Source: DASZHJ01 sp035517495
Lineage (GTDB): Bacteria > Pseudomonadota > Alphaproteobacteria > ATCC43930 > CGMCC-115725
Direction: 5' to 3'
NCBI GenBank assembly: GCA_035517495.1
Contig: DATIYT010000138.1
Location: 1-64,000 of the forward strand
DNA length: 64,000 nucleotides
Shown here: positions 25,622 through 34,680 of the stretch, in pieces
How the letters are laid out: each line of letters opens with the position of its first letter
Numbering within the stretch: position 1 is the stretch's first letter
The notes under the pieces: generated by a model
Databases searched by the model: none
What the model was told of the DNA's origin: nothing
The model's input: only the letters and a program-made list of their open reading frames with translations
Program-made: the position numbers and the translations under genes

Positions 25622-26707
25622 CTAATTCGCCTCGGCGCCTGAAGCCGCGGCTTCGGCCTCGGCGAGCGCCTCGGCTGGAACGTCATCCTCGGCGACCACG
25701 CGATTGCGGCCAGTGTGCTTGGCGTGATAGAGCGCGGCGTCCGCGCGTTTGATCAGGTCTTGCAGCGGCTCGCCTGGGCGATAGACGCTGGCGCCCGCGG
25801 AGATCGCGATCACCCCATATTCGGCGCGGGTGTCCTTGCGCACCACCTTGTGCCGCGCCATGGTGCGGCGAATCTGCTCCGCGACCGTAACCGCGTTCTC
25901 GAGCCTGGTCTGCGGCAAGATGATCACGAACTCCTCGCCGCCGTAACGCGCGGGCGTGTCGCGGCCCTTCAGGCAATCGGTCAAGGTCTTGGCGACGAGC
26001 CGCAGCACCTGGTCGCCGATCTGGTGGCCATAGGTGTCGTTGAATTTCTTGAAGTAGTCGATATCGAGCAGCAGCAGCGACATCGGCTCGCCCGTCTCCA
26101 TCGCCGTTGCGGCGCATTCGCGCAGCCGTGTGTCGAAGAATTTTCGATTGGGGATGCCGGTGAGCGCGTCGGTGAGCGCCTCTCGGCGCACGACCTCGAG
26201 GTTCTCGCGCAATTGCGCGATCTCGCCCGAGGAGCGGTCGAGACGCGCTTCCAAGGCCTGGTTCCGTTCCACCGCGTGCTTGGTCTCCACCAGCAGGTTG
26301 GCAACGATCGCGCGCACGCTCTCCTCGCTGCCGTCGTGGCCCAACTCCTCCCGGGCGTCGCCCAAGGTTTTGTTGAGGGCCTGGGTATCGCGCGCGGCGC
26401 TGTTGATGCAGCGCATGACCTGCTCGACCGCGTGCTCGAAGCTGGCGCTGGTCTGCTGCAGCAGGCCGAACTGGCGGTTGGTGTCGAAGAAGCGTTCGTA
26501 AAGCTGGGCGCAGGCTTCCTCGGTGAAGGGCTGACCCCGCTCGATCATGGTGTCGACGCCGCGCGTGAGCTCAGGCAGCAGCCCGCTCACATAGGCATAC
26601 CAGACAGTATAATTCTGCGGCGTCGATTCGACGCCGTGCTTGGCCATTGCACCGAGCGTGGCCTCGCCCAGGCTGGCCGACTTTGAGATGGACACAATTT
26701 GACCCAT
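25622..26707 (-). CDS. GGDEF diguanylate cyclase
   Basis: A 361-residue cytoplasmic protein. The N-terminal 170 residues are helical, with no membrane segment, and probably dimerise through a coiled coil (HAVERNQALEARLDRSSGEIAQLREN). The GGDEF domain (about 185-345) has LTDALTGIPNRKFFD, LLLDIDYFKKFNDTYGHQIGDQVLR and an intact active site RYGGEEFVIILPQT, so synthesis of c-di-GMP is expected. The inhibitory I-site, RxxD in PleD, reads KGRD, lacking the Arg. It ends convergently with the DUF2442-HTH gene and is divergent from the thioesterase gene. Confidence 0.93.
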   Translation of the reverse strand: MGQIVSISKSASLGEATLGAMAKHGVESTPQNYTVWYAYVSGLLPELTRGVDTMIERGQPFTEEACAQLYERFFDTNRQFGLLQQTSASFEHAVEQVMRCINSAARDTQALNKTLGDAREELGHDGSEESVRAIVANLLVETKHAVERNQALEARLDRSSGEIAQLRENLEVVRREALTDALTGIPNRKFFDTRLRECAATAMETGEPMSLLLLDIDYFKKFNDTYGHQIGDQVLRLVAKTLTDCLKGRDTPARYGGEEFVIILPQTRLENAVTVAEQIRRTMARHKVVRKDTRAEYGVIAISAGASVYRPGEPLQDLIKRADAALYHAKHTGRNRVVAEDDVPAEALAEAEAAASGAEAN

Positions 26708-26872
26708 GTGCGCACGGACTCGCCGGCTGCTCGCCGACGGCGTCCATCCTTAGCGGAAAGTGTAGAGAATGGGTAAATATCGGGCGGTGAGTCGGAGATC
26801 GCTCTTCTTTTGGCGGATATGGCACCCGCGGACAGAGTTGACTTGGCGGCGGCGTCCCGGGAGTCTCTCGCC

Positions 26873-27394
26873 ATGACGTTCCCCTACCCACTACCATCGC
26901 TCGACCTTGCGGCACCGTTCGACCGGCACCGCTCCGTCGTCCGTCCCGAATGGGCCGATCCCAACGGCCACATGAACCTCGCCTATTACATGCTCGCCTT
27001 CGATCACGCCTCGGACGATTTCTCGGTCCAGCTCGGCGTCGGTTGGGATTATGTGGAGCACAAGCTCGGCATGGCCTTCATATTGGAGGCGCACATCACC
27101 TATGACCGGGAGGTGCGTGCGGGAGATCCGCTCCGAATCACCACGCAGATTCTGGACCATGACGAAAAGCGCGTGCACTTCTTCCATCGCATGTATCACG
27201 GTGAGGCCGGATGGCTCGCCTCGACCAACGAACTCATCATGATGCACATCGACTTCGAAAGCCGCCGCGCCTCCCCCTGGCCGGAAGAGTCGCTGCGGAG
27301 GCTTGACGCGATGGCGGAAGCGCACCGGCCACTGCCGCGCCCCGAGCAAGCCGGGCGCGTCATCGGCATCCGCCGCAAAGGCCAGGGGTCATAG
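26873..27394 (+). CDS. Hotdog-fold thioesterase
   Basis: A 173-residue single hotdog domain. It contains the 4HBT-type motif VVRPEWADPNGHMNLAYYMLAFDHASDDF (catalytic Asp and Asn-Gly-His region), a central EAHITYDREVRAGDPLRI strand and TNELIMMHIDF. The arrangement resembles thioesterases from carnitine and betaine CoA-ester pathways (CdhB-like), but no carnitine genes are adjacent, so the substrate is open. The ATG at 26873 follows GGGAG; an earlier ATG at 26810 adds 21 residues without family similarity. Four bases separate it from the FAH-family hydrolase gene. Confidence 0.88.
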   Translation: MTFPYPLPSLDLAAPFDRHRSVVRPEWADPNGHMNLAYYMLAFDHASDDFSVQLGVGWDYVEHKLGMAFILEAHITYDREVRAGDPLRITTQILDHDEKRVHFFHRMYHGEAGWLASTNELIMMHIDFESRRASPWPEESLRRLDAMAEAHRPLPRPEQAGRVIGIRRKGQGS

Positions 27395-27398
27395 CCGC

Positions 27399-28256
27399 AT
27401 GCGACTCTGCCGCTTCGACGACAATCGCCTGGGCTTGGTGCAGAGCGAAAGCGTGCTTGATGTGACGCCGGTGCTGCGCCGGCTCCCGGCCTACCGTTGG
27501 TCGTTCCCTGGGGGTGACCCAGTGATCGCCGCGCTCGACATGTTGGCACCCGAGATCGCGGCCGAGGCCGAGCGCGCGCCTGCGCGGCCGCTCGAGGCGG
27601 TGAAGCTGCGGGCACCCGTTGCCAACCCCAGCAAGATCGTCTGCGCCCCCGTCAACTATTTGCGCCATCTGGAGGAAGGCCGCGCCGACCCGGGCATCCA
27701 CTATGGCAAGCAAGTGGAGGAGATCGAGCGCGTCGGTCTCTTTCTCAAGGCCAATAGCGCGCTGGTGGGCCCCTCGGAGGGGGTGGCGCTGCGCCACTTG
27801 GATCGCCGCAACGATCATGAAGTCGAGATGGTGATGGTGATCGGCAAAACCGCCGACCGCGTCCCCGCCAAGGGCGCACTGGCCCACGTGGCGGCCTTTG
27901 CCATCGGCCTCGACATGACGATCCGCGGGCCCGAGGACCGGAGCTTGCGCAAATCCGTCGATAGCTACGCGGTCGTCGGCCCCTGGCTCGTGACGGCGGA
28001 CGAGATCGCCAATCCCGCCAACCTCGCGCTCTCGCTCGAGGTCAACGGCGAGATGCGCCAGCGTGCCAATACCCGCGATCTGGTTCTGGGTCTCGAACGC
28101 CTGATCGAACTGGCCTCGTCCTACTACGCCTTGCTGCCGGGCGACCTGATCTTCACGGGAACACCCGAGGGCGTGGGTCCGGTCAAGCCCGGCGACATCC
28201 TCACGGCCAGCATCGAAGGCATCGGCGCCATGCGGGTCGAGATCAGGGCGGCCTGA
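27399..28256 (+). CDS. Fumarylacetoacetate hydrolase family protein
   Basis: A 285-residue enzyme of the FAH superfamily. The C-terminal catalytic domain (about 75-280) has KIVCAPVNYLRHLEEGR, FLKANSALVGPSEGV, the metal-binding NDHEVEMVMVIGK (Glu pair) and FAIGLDMTIRGPEDRSLRKSVDSYAVVGPWLVT, and ends PGDLIFTGTPEGVGPVKPGD. Family members cleave or decarboxylate acylpyruvates and 2-oxo acids with a divalent metal. It is sandwiched between a thioesterase and a methyltransferase gene with gaps of 4 bases each, so the cluster likely degrades a small organic acid, not further defined. Confidence 0.92.
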   Translation: MRLCRFDDNRLGLVQSESVLDVTPVLRRLPAYRWSFPGGDPVIAALDMLAPEIAAEAERAPARPLEAVKLRAPVANPSKIVCAPVNYLRHLEEGRADPGIHYGKQVEEIERVGLFLKANSALVGPSEGVALRHLDRRNDHEVEMVMVIGKTADRVPAKGALAHVAAFAIGLDMTIRGPEDRSLRKSVDSYAVVGPWLVTADEIANPANLALSLEVNGEMRQRANTRDLVLGLERLIELASSYYALLPGDLIFTGTPEGVGPVKPGDILTASIEGIGAMRVEIRAA

Positions 28257-28260
28257 CGCA

Positions 28261-29094
28261 ATGACCGACTGGCGCGCCGCAAACAGGGCGAATTGGGATG
28301 AGCGCGTCGCGGTACATTTGGGCGAGCGCGGCTACGATCTGAGCCGGTTGCGCATGGGACGCGGCACGCTCAATCCCATCGAGGAAGCGGAGCTGGGACC
28401 GGTCGACGGGCTTCGGATCCTGCACCTTCAATGCCACTTTGGCGCGGACAGCCTGGCGCTTGCGCAACGCGGTGCAGCCGAGGTCGTGGGCCTCGATTTC
28501 TCGCCCGCGGCGATCAAAGCCGCGCGCGCCCTCGCGGCGGAGCTGGGCCTTGCTCAGCGAGTGCGCTTTATCGAGGCGGATCTCTACGATGCCCGAACCG
28601 CGATCCCCGAGCCGCACGCCTTCGATCTCGTCTACGTGACTTGGGGCGCCATCGTCTGGCTCCCGGACATCGCGGGTTGGGCGCGGATTGTCGCCCGTTT
28701 CCTGAAGCCCGGCGGGTTCTTCTATTTTGCCGAGGGGCACCCGGCAGCGCTGGTGCTCGACGATGAGAAGCGCCAGGCGGATGGCCTGCCCGCCTTCACC
28801 GCCCCCTATTTCTCGCGCGATCCGATCGTCGCCGTCGATCGACGCGACTACGCCGACCCGACGGCGCAATTGCGGAACGCCCGGCAGTACAACTGGATCC
28901 ATCCGCTGGGCACGGTGGTCAGCGAATTAATTGCGTCCGGGCTGCGCCTATCCTGGCTACATGAGCACGATTCAGTGCCCTGGCGGATGTTCGAATGCCT
29001 CGTGGAGGAAGCGCCCGGGCGATATTGCTGGCCGGAGAAGGCGTGGCTGCCGCTGTCATTTTCCCTCAAAGCCGACGCGCCGGCGGCCGGATGA
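28261..29094 (+). CDS. Class I SAM-dependent methyltransferase
   Basis: A 277-residue protein. It has SAM motif I in RILHLQCHFGADSLALAQRGA (a degenerate glycine loop), an acidic binding residue in VVGLDFSPAAIKAARALA, motif post-I RVRFIEADLYDA and FDLVYVTWGAIVWLPDIAGWARIVARFLKPGGFFYF. The N-terminus DWRAANRANWDERVAVHLG is typical of small-molecule methyltransferases of the UbiE/Coq5 superfamily. The substrate is unknown. Its stop overlaps the next gene by 4 bases (ATGA), coupling it to the membrane transporter. Confidence 0.88.
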   Translation: MTDWRAANRANWDERVAVHLGERGYDLSRLRMGRGTLNPIEEAELGPVDGLRILHLQCHFGADSLALAQRGAAEVVGLDFSPAAIKAARALAAELGLAQRVRFIEADLYDARTAIPEPHAFDLVYVTWGAIVWLPDIAGWARIVARFLKPGGFFYFAEGHPAALVLDDEKRQADGLPAFTAPYFSRDPIVAVDRRDYADPTAQLRNARQYNWIHPLGTVVSELIASGLRLSWLHEHDSVPWRMFECLVEEAPGRYCWPEKAWLPLSFSLKADAPAAG

Positions 29095-30029
29095 TTCTCC
29101 GCGTGCTGGCTTGGCTCGGGCGCCACGGGACGGCTCTCATGGCGCTTGGCATCGTGGCCGGTCTCGCGGCACCGCCGCTCGCGCATTTCCTGGCCCCGAC
29201 CCTGCCGCCGCTCATCTTCCTGGTGACAGTCGCGACCATGCTGCGCCTCGATTGGCCGCAGGTGTTGGAGCATGCCCGTCGACCGCACCGGATCGCACTG
29301 GTGGTTGCGTGGTCATTGCTAGTGACGCCGCTCGTGATGACGCTCGCGGCTCGCGTGTTTAACCTGCCTCAGAGCCTCGCTCAAGCGATGGTCCTCTGGG
29401 CGGCATCGCCGCCGATGATGTCGCTGCCGGCGATAGCCTACCTGCTTGGGCTCGATGGCGCGCTCGCACTGGTGGTGATGGTGTCGGGGACGCTCCTGAT
29501 GCCGCTCACCCTGCCTCCCCTCGTGTTTGGTTTGACCGGCATCGATACCGGGATCGGCGTGCTGCCGCTGATGGCGAGGCTTGCGATGTTCGTCGGAGCG
29601 ACGGTATTGATTGCGAGCGCGCTGCGCCGGTTCATCGGTCCCGAGCGTCTCCAGCGGCGTTCGGATGAGCTCAATGGGCTCAATGTGCTGTTGCTGGTGG
29701 CCTTCGCGGTCGCGGTCATGGATGGTATGTGGAGCCGCATCGCGCAAGACCCGTGGAACGTCCTGTTTTACGCGTTCTCGGCCATCGCGGCCGGCGTCCT
29801 CATGCAGGCGCTCAGCTTCGCCGCCTTCTCCTGGCTCGATCGGCCGTCGAGCCTCACCATTGCGCTCATCGGCGGCAACAAAAACATGGCGATCGTCTGG
29901 GCCAGCCTCGCGGGCGCAACCTCCAGGGACCTGATGCTGTTCTTCGCCTGCTTGCAGCTCCCGATCTATCTGCTGCCGGCTGCCCTGGCACCGATTTACC
30001 GACGCTTGGGTGCGCGCACCGCCCAGTAA
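29091..30029 (+). CDS. Bile acid:sodium symporter-like membrane protein
   Basis: A 312-residue protein with about nine or ten hydrophobic helices. It is laid out like the BASS/SBF family: VLAWLGRHGTALMALGIVAGLAAPPL at the N-terminus, LVTVATMLRLDWPQ, a central LWAASPPMMSLPAIAYLLG motif, and a C-terminal IGGNKNMAIVWASLAGATSRDLMLFFACLQLPIYLLPAAL, where the GNxNxA motif corresponds to the ion-binding crossover. It begins inside the methyltransferase stop (ATGA). The substrate is probably an organic anion, given the hydrolase, thioesterase and methyltransferase neighbours, but this is inference. Confidence 0.75.
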   Translation: MILRVLAWLGRHGTALMALGIVAGLAAPPLAHFLAPTLPPLIFLVTVATMLRLDWPQVLEHARRPHRIALVVAWSLLVTPLVMTLAARVFNLPQSLAQAMVLWAASPPMMSLPAIAYLLGLDGALALVVMVSGTLLMPLTLPPLVFGLTGIDTGIGVLPLMARLAMFVGATVLIASALRRFIGPERLQRRSDELNGLNVLLLVAFAVAVMDGMWSRIAQDPWNVLFYAFSAIAAGVLMQALSFAAFSWLDRPSSLTIALIGGNKNMAIVWASLAGATSRDLMLFFACLQLPIYLLPAALAPIYRRLGARTAQ

Positions 30030-30123
30030 CGGCCGTCGGATTGACGGCGTACGAGGGCGCCATTAGCTTCATGCTAAGAGCGCGCAACGCGCGTAATCAC
30101 CATACCAATCGGGAGGAAACCTC

Positions 30124-31719
30124 ATGAGAACTAAACTGCTGGCGACCGCCTGCACGATCCTGGCGCTCGCTGCCGCGCACACAGCCTCCGCCAAGACGCT
30201 GGTTTATTGCTCGGAAGGCAGCCCCGAGAACTTCTATCCCGCCATCAACACGACCGGCACCACCTTCGACGCCTCCTCACGCCAGCTTTACAACCGCCTG
30301 GTCGAGTTCAAGCGCGGCACCACCGAGGTGCAGCCCGGACTCGCCGAGAGTTGGGACGTTTCCTCGGACGGCTTGACCTTCACCTTCCACCTTCGCCATG
30401 GCGTCAAGTGGCACACTACCAAGACCTTCACCCCCAGCCGCGACTTCAACGCCGATGACGTGATCTTCAGCTTCGAGCGGCAGTGGAAGGCCGACAATCC
30501 CTATTACAAGATCACCAGCGACAACCACAGCTACTTCAGCGACATGGGGTTCCCGGCGCTGCTGAAGGCGATCACCAAGACCGACGACTACACGGTGAAA
30601 TTCGAGCTGAAGGAGCCGGCGGCGCCGTTCCTCGCCGACCTCGCCATGGATTTCGCCTCGATCATCTCCAAGGAATACGCCGATAAAATGATGCAGGCGG
30701 GAACGCCGGAGAAGGTCGATCAGGAGCCAGTCGGCACCGGGCCCTTCATGCTGGTGCAGTACCAGAAGGACGCCGTGATCCGCTATCGCGCGCATCCGCA
30801 ATATTGGGCCGGCAAGGCCGCGATCGACGATCTCGTGTTCGCGATCACGCCCGACGTTTCGGTGCGGCTGCAAAAGCTCAAGGCCAATGAGTGCCAGGTG
30901 ATCCCCTATCCGGCGCCGGCGGACCTCGATTCCATCCGCAAGGATTCGAACCTGATCCTGCTCGATCAGCCCGGACTCAACATCGGCTATCTGGCGTTCC
31001 AGACTCAGAAGAAGCCATTCGACGACAAGCGCGTGCGCCAGGCGATCAACATGGCGATCAACAAGAAGGCGATCATCGACGCGGTCTATCTGAGCACGGG
31101 CATCATTGCCAAGAACCCGATCCCGCCGGTGATGTGGTCCTACAACGACGCGGTCCAGGACTACCCCTACGATCCCGAAAAGGCGAAAAAGCTGCTGGCG
31201 GAGGCGGGCTTGCCCAACGGCTTCGAGACCGATCTCTGGGCGATGCCGGTACAACGCCCCTACAATCCCAACGCCCGCCGCATCGCCGAGCTGATGCAGG
31301 CGGACCTCGCCAAGGTCGGGATCAAAGCCGAGATCAAGAGCTTCGAGTGGGGCGAATATCGCAAGCGCGCGCAGAACGGCGAGCATCAGATGGTGCAGCT
31401 CGGCTGGACCGGCGACAACGGCGACCCCGACAATTTCCTGCACGTGCTCTTGGGCTGCGACGCCGTCGAAACCAACGGCGGCAACGTCGCCAAGTGGTGC
31501 TACAAGCCGTTCAACGACCTGATCATGGAGGCCGTACGCGTCACCGACATGCAAAAGCGCACCGAGTTGTACAAGCAGGCGCAGGTGATCTTCAAGGAAG
31601 AGGCGCCGTGGGTAACCATTGCGCACTCAATCCAATACGTGGCGACCCGCGCCAACGTCGTCGACTTCAAACTGAGCCCGTTCGGTCACCACGAATTTTA
31701 CGGAGTCGATCTGAAGTAG
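30124..31719 (+). CDS. dppA: Dipeptide ABC transporter periplasmic binding protein
   Basis: A 531-residue SBP_bac_5 family protein with a signal peptide cleaved after AHTASA (mature start KTLVYCSEGSPENFYPA). It closely follows DppA: TFDASSRQLYNRLVEFKRGTTEVQPGLAESWDVS, LTFTFHLRHGVKWHTT, the conserved INMAINKKAIID and WTGDNGDPDNFLHVLLGCDA. It binds dipeptides (in some species also haem or delta-aminolaevulinate) and delivers them to DppBC. The start at 30124 follows GGGAGGAAACC. It is first of a complete dppABCDF set; a hairpin at 31727-31757 separates it from dppB. Confidence 0.95.
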   Translation: MRTKLLATACTILALAAAHTASAKTLVYCSEGSPENFYPAINTTGTTFDASSRQLYNRLVEFKRGTTEVQPGLAESWDVSSDGLTFTFHLRHGVKWHTTKTFTPSRDFNADDVIFSFERQWKADNPYYKITSDNHSYFSDMGFPALLKAITKTDDYTVKFELKEPAAPFLADLAMDFASIISKEYADKMMQAGTPEKVDQEPVGTGPFMLVQYQKDAVIRYRAHPQYWAGKAAIDDLVFAITPDVSVRLQKLKANECQVIPYPAPADLDSIRKDSNLILLDQPGLNIGYLAFQTQKKPFDDKRVRQAINMAINKKAIIDAVYLSTGIIAKNPIPPVMWSYNDAVQDYPYDPEKAKKLLAEAGLPNGFETDLWAMPVQRPYNPNARRIAELMQADLAKVGIKAEIKSFEWGEYRKRAQNGEHQMVQLGWTGDNGDPDNFLHVLLGCDAVETNGGNVAKWCYKPFNDLIMEAVRVTDMQKRTELYKQAQVIFKEEAPWVTIAHSIQYVATRANVVDFKLSPFGHHEFYGVDLK

Positions 31720-31726
31720 AGGCACC

Positions 31727-31764
31727 GCGGCCCGGCGTCGGGGCGATGCCGGGCCGCTTTTCTT
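31727..31764 (+). terminator. Intercistronic hairpin with T-rich tail between dppA and dppB
   Basis: GCGGCCCGGC (31727-31736) pairs perfectly with GCCGGGCCGC (31748-31757) around an 11-base loop and is followed by TTTTCTT. This is the form of an intrinsic terminator, 7 bases after the dppA stop. Because dppB-F lie directly downstream without another obvious promoter, it more likely attenuates transcription, so that binding protein exceeds the membrane components (inference). An alternative dppB start at 31746 would fall inside the hairpin. Confidence 0.75.
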
Positions 31765-31778
31765 GGGCAACGCCCGCG

Positions 31779-32789
31779 ATGCTGCGTTTTGTCCTCACCC
31801 GAGCGAGCCTGATCATCCCGACTTTCGTCGGCGTGACCTTGCTTGCGTTCCTGCTCGTGCACTTGATTCCCGGCGATCCCATCGAGACCATGGCCGGCGA
31901 GCGCGGCATTGATCCCGCGCGCCACGCTCAGCTTCGTGCCGAATACGGTTTCGACAAGCCGCTCATGGTGCAATATGGAATCTACGTGGGGCACGTCCTG
32001 CGCGGTGACCTCGGCATTTCCGCCATCACCCATCAGCGCGTGATCGACGAATTCCGGCAGCTTTTCCCGGCGACGATCGAGCTCTCGCTCTGCGCGGTCA
32101 TTTTCGCGATTGTGGTCGGCATCCCCGCGGGAATGCTCGCCGCCGTCCGGCGCAATAGCATCCTTGATCACGGCATCATGGCGATGTCGTTGACGGGATA
32201 TTCGATGCCGATCTTCTGGTGGGGGCTGCTGCTGATACTGCTGTTCTCCAGCGTGCTGGGCTGGACACCGGTCTCGGGCCGCGTCGACGTCGCCTATTTC
32301 ATCGAACCGACAACCGGGTTTCTGCTGATCGACAGCCTGCTATCGGATCAGGAGGGCGCGTTCCGTTCGGCGGTTTCGCACCTCATTCTTCCGACCATCG
32401 TCCTCGGTACCGTGCCGTTGGCGGTGATCGCCCGCATGACTCGCTCCGCAATGCTTGAGGTGCTGGGAGAGGATTACATTCGGACCGCGCGCGCCAAGGG
32501 CCTTTCGCCGATTCGCGTCGTGGCGCTCCACGCGCTGCGCAACGCGCTCATCCCCGTCATCACCGTGATTGGACTGAGCGTCGGAACCCTGTTCACCGGC
32601 GCCATTCTCACGGAGACCATCTTCTCCTGGCCCGGCGTCGGCCATTGGGTGGTGGACGGCATCAGCCGACGCGACTACCCGGTCGTCCAAGGCGCGGTGC
32701 TGATGCTGGGCACCGTGGTCATGCTGGTCAATCTCGCAGTCGACCTGCTCTATGGGCTGGTCAATCCGCGCATCCGGCACACGAGCTGA
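31779..32789 (+). CDS. dppB: Dipeptide ABC transporter permease DppB
   Basis: A 336-residue inner-membrane permease with six hydrophobic helices. The start MLRFVLTRASLIIPTFVGVTLLAFLLVHLIPGDPI matches the DppB N-terminus, so the ATG at 31779 is preferred over an in-frame ATG at 31746 that lies in the terminator stem. The cytoplasmic EAA loop that docks to the ATPases is visible as EDYIRTARAKGLSPIRVVALHALRNALIPV, followed by GTLFTGAILTETIFSWPGVGHW. It forms the transmembrane pore with DppC, whose gene begins 5 bases downstream. Confidence 0.95.
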   Translation: MLRFVLTRASLIIPTFVGVTLLAFLLVHLIPGDPIETMAGERGIDPARHAQLRAEYGFDKPLMVQYGIYVGHVLRGDLGISAITHQRVIDEFRQLFPATIELSLCAVIFAIVVGIPAGMLAAVRRNSILDHGIMAMSLTGYSMPIFWWGLLLILLFSSVLGWTPVSGRVDVAYFIEPTTGFLLIDSLLSDQEGAFRSAVSHLILPTIVLGTVPLAVIARMTRSAMLEVLGEDYIRTARAKGLSPIRVVALHALRNALIPVITVIGLSVGTLFTGAILTETIFSWPGVGHWVVDGISRRDYPVVQGAVLMLGTVVMLVNLAVDLLYGLVNPRIRHTS

Positions 32790-32794
32790 AACCG

Positions 32795-33697
32795 ATGGCG
32801 GTCGAAACCGAGGCTCTCCCGCTCGCTGCCGGCACACCGCCGCATCCGCTGCTCCAATTCTGGCGCTATCTCGCGCAGAACAAGGGTGCAGTCGCCGGCC
32901 TCGTGGTGATCGTGACCCTGCTGCTGCTCGCCATCCTCGCGGACGTGGTCTCGCCGCATTCGGCGATCGTCAATCATGACGATGCCTTCTTGAAACCTCC
33001 GGTTTGGCAGGAGGGCGGAAGCTGGCTTTATCCGCTCGGCACCGACGCGATCGGCCGCGACATGCTCTCGCGCCTGATCCACGGCTCACGCTATTCGCTC
33101 TTCATGGGAACAGTCGTGGTGGCCTTGGCGCTGACCGTCGGCGTGGTGCTGGGCCTCGTCGCCGGTTTCTTCCGCGGCATCGTCGAGTTTTCGATCATGC
33201 GGCTCATGGACACCATGCTGACGCTCCCGAGCCTGCTGCTCGCGATCGTCATCGTGGCGATCCTCGGGCCCGGCCTCATCAATGCGGTGTTCGCCGTCGC
33301 GTTCGTCACCTTGCCGCACTACGTGCGCATCACGCGCGCCGCCGTGATCGGCGAGCGTACCAAGGAGTATGTGACCGCATCGCAGGTCGCGGGCGCCGGC
33401 ACCATACGGCTCATGTTTTCGACCGTGCTGCCCAATTGCATGGCACCGCTGATCGTGCAGGCATCGCTCGGCTTTTCGACCGCGATCCTCGATGCCGCGG
33501 CGCTGGGATTCCTCGGTCTCGGCGTGCAGCCGCCCTACCCCGAGTGGGGTACGATGCTGGCCGACAGCCGCGAGCTTCTGCTGCGCGCATGGTGGGTCAT
33601 GACTTTCCCCGGGCTTGCCATCCTGATCACCGTGCTGGCCTTCAACCTGCTGGGCGACGGACTGCGCGACGCCCTCGACCCAAAGCTCAAGCGCTAA
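32795..33697 (+). CDS. dppC: Dipeptide ABC transporter permease DppC
   Basis: A 300-residue permease. It has the OppC-type N-terminal helix (WRYLAQNKGAVAGLVVIVTLLLLAILADVVSPH), then PLGTDAIGRDMLSRLIHGSRYSL, five more hydrophobic helices and an EAA loop (TKEYVTASQVAGAGTIRLMFSTVLPNCMAPLIV). GFLGLGVQPPYPEWGTMLADSR and the C-terminal NLLGDGLRDALDPKLKR are family hallmarks. It pairs with DppB; its stop overlaps the dppD start (TAATG). Confidence 0.95.
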   Translation: MAVETEALPLAAGTPPHPLLQFWRYLAQNKGAVAGLVVIVTLLLLAILADVVSPHSAIVNHDDAFLKPPVWQEGGSWLYPLGTDAIGRDMLSRLIHGSRYSLFMGTVVVALALTVGVVLGLVAGFFRGIVEFSIMRLMDTMLTLPSLLLAIVIVAILGPGLINAVFAVAFVTLPHYVRITRAAVIGERTKEYVTASQVAGAGTIRLMFSTVLPNCMAPLIVQASLGFSTAILDAAALGFLGLGVQPPYPEWGTMLADSRELLLRAWWVMTFPGLAILITVLAFNLLGDGLRDALDPKLKR

Positions 33698-34680
33698 TGC
33701 CCCTGCTCGAAATCAGCGACCTCTCCGTCGAGTTCCCGACCACGGCGGGGCGGCTACGCGCGGTCGATCGCGTGTCGCTGTCGGTGGATCAGGGTGAAGT
33801 GCTGGGCATCGTCGGTGAATCGGGCTCCGGCAAGAGCGTTACCATGCTGGCGGCCATGGGTCTGGTGGCCTATCCCGGCGAGGTGCGGGCGCAGCGGCTT
33901 GGCTTTGGTGGGCGCGACCTGCTGCGCATGAGCGGACGCGCGCGCCGCCGCCTCGCCGGCAAGGACATCGCCATGGTGTTCCAGGAACCGACGAGCAGCC
34001 TCAATCCCTGCTTCACTGTTGGCTTTCAACTGGGTGAGACCCTGCGCCTTCATGAAGGCCTCGACCGCGCGGGCGCGCGGCGCCGCGCCGTCGAGCTGCT
34101 GGACCAGGTCGGCATTCCCGCTCCCGAGACGCGGCTCGACGCGTTCCCGCATCAGCTCTCGGGCGGCATGAACCAGCGCGTGATGATCGCCATGGCGATC
34201 GCGTGCAATCCCAGGCTGCTAATCGCGGACGAGCCCACCACCGCGCTCGACGTGACGATTCAGGCGCAAATCCTGGATCTCCTGCTCGCTCTCCAGCGTG
34301 AGCGCGGCATGGCGCTCATCCTGATCACGCACAACATGGGCGTGGTGGCGGAGACCGCGCAGCGCGTGGTGGTGATGTACGCGGGCCAGGTTGTCGAAGA
34401 ACAACCGGCACAGCAATTGTTCAGGACACCGCGACATCCCTATACCGCCGCACTTCTCGCGGCCTTGCCGGAGCGGAGCACCGGGCACAATCGCTTGCCG
34501 ACAATTCCCGGCGTGGTCCCGGGGCTCCACGATCGTCCCGGCGGTTGCCTCTTCAATCCGCGCTGCCGCTATGCCGACGATCGGTGCCGCACCATCGAGC
34601 CCGCTCTTGAAGATACCGCCGGCACCGCGGTGCGTTGTCACTACCCGCTCGACAGTCTTCACCGGGGAGCCGCGGAATGA
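33697..34680 (+). CDS. dppD: Dipeptide ABC transporter ATP-binding protein DppD
   Basis: A 327-residue ATPase subunit. It has Walker A GESGSGKSVTML, Q-loop MVFQEPTSSLNPCFTV, signature LSGGMNQRVMIAMAIACNP, Walker B LLIADEPTTALDVTIQ and H-loop ITHNMGVV. The C-terminal oligopeptide domain carries cysteines in GGCLFNPRCRYADDRC and later RCHYP, the pattern seen in oligopeptide-type ATPases and in some relatives linked to an iron-sulfur cluster. It starts within the dppC stop and its own stop overlaps the dppF start (ATGA), so the stoichiometry of the two ATPases is coupled. Confidence 0.95.
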   Translation: MPLLEISDLSVEFPTTAGRLRAVDRVSLSVDQGEVLGIVGESGSGKSVTMLAAMGLVAYPGEVRAQRLGFGGRDLLRMSGRARRRLAGKDIAMVFQEPTSSLNPCFTVGFQLGETLRLHEGLDRAGARRRAVELLDQVGIPAPETRLDAFPHQLSGGMNQRVMIAMAIACNPRLLIADEPTTALDVTIQAQILDLLLALQRERGMALILITHNMGVVAETAQRVVVMYAGQVVEEQPAQQLFRTPRHPYTAALLAALPERSTGHNRLPTIPGVVPGLHDRPGGCLFNPRCRYADDRCRTIEPALEDTAGTAVRCHYPLDSLHRGAAE

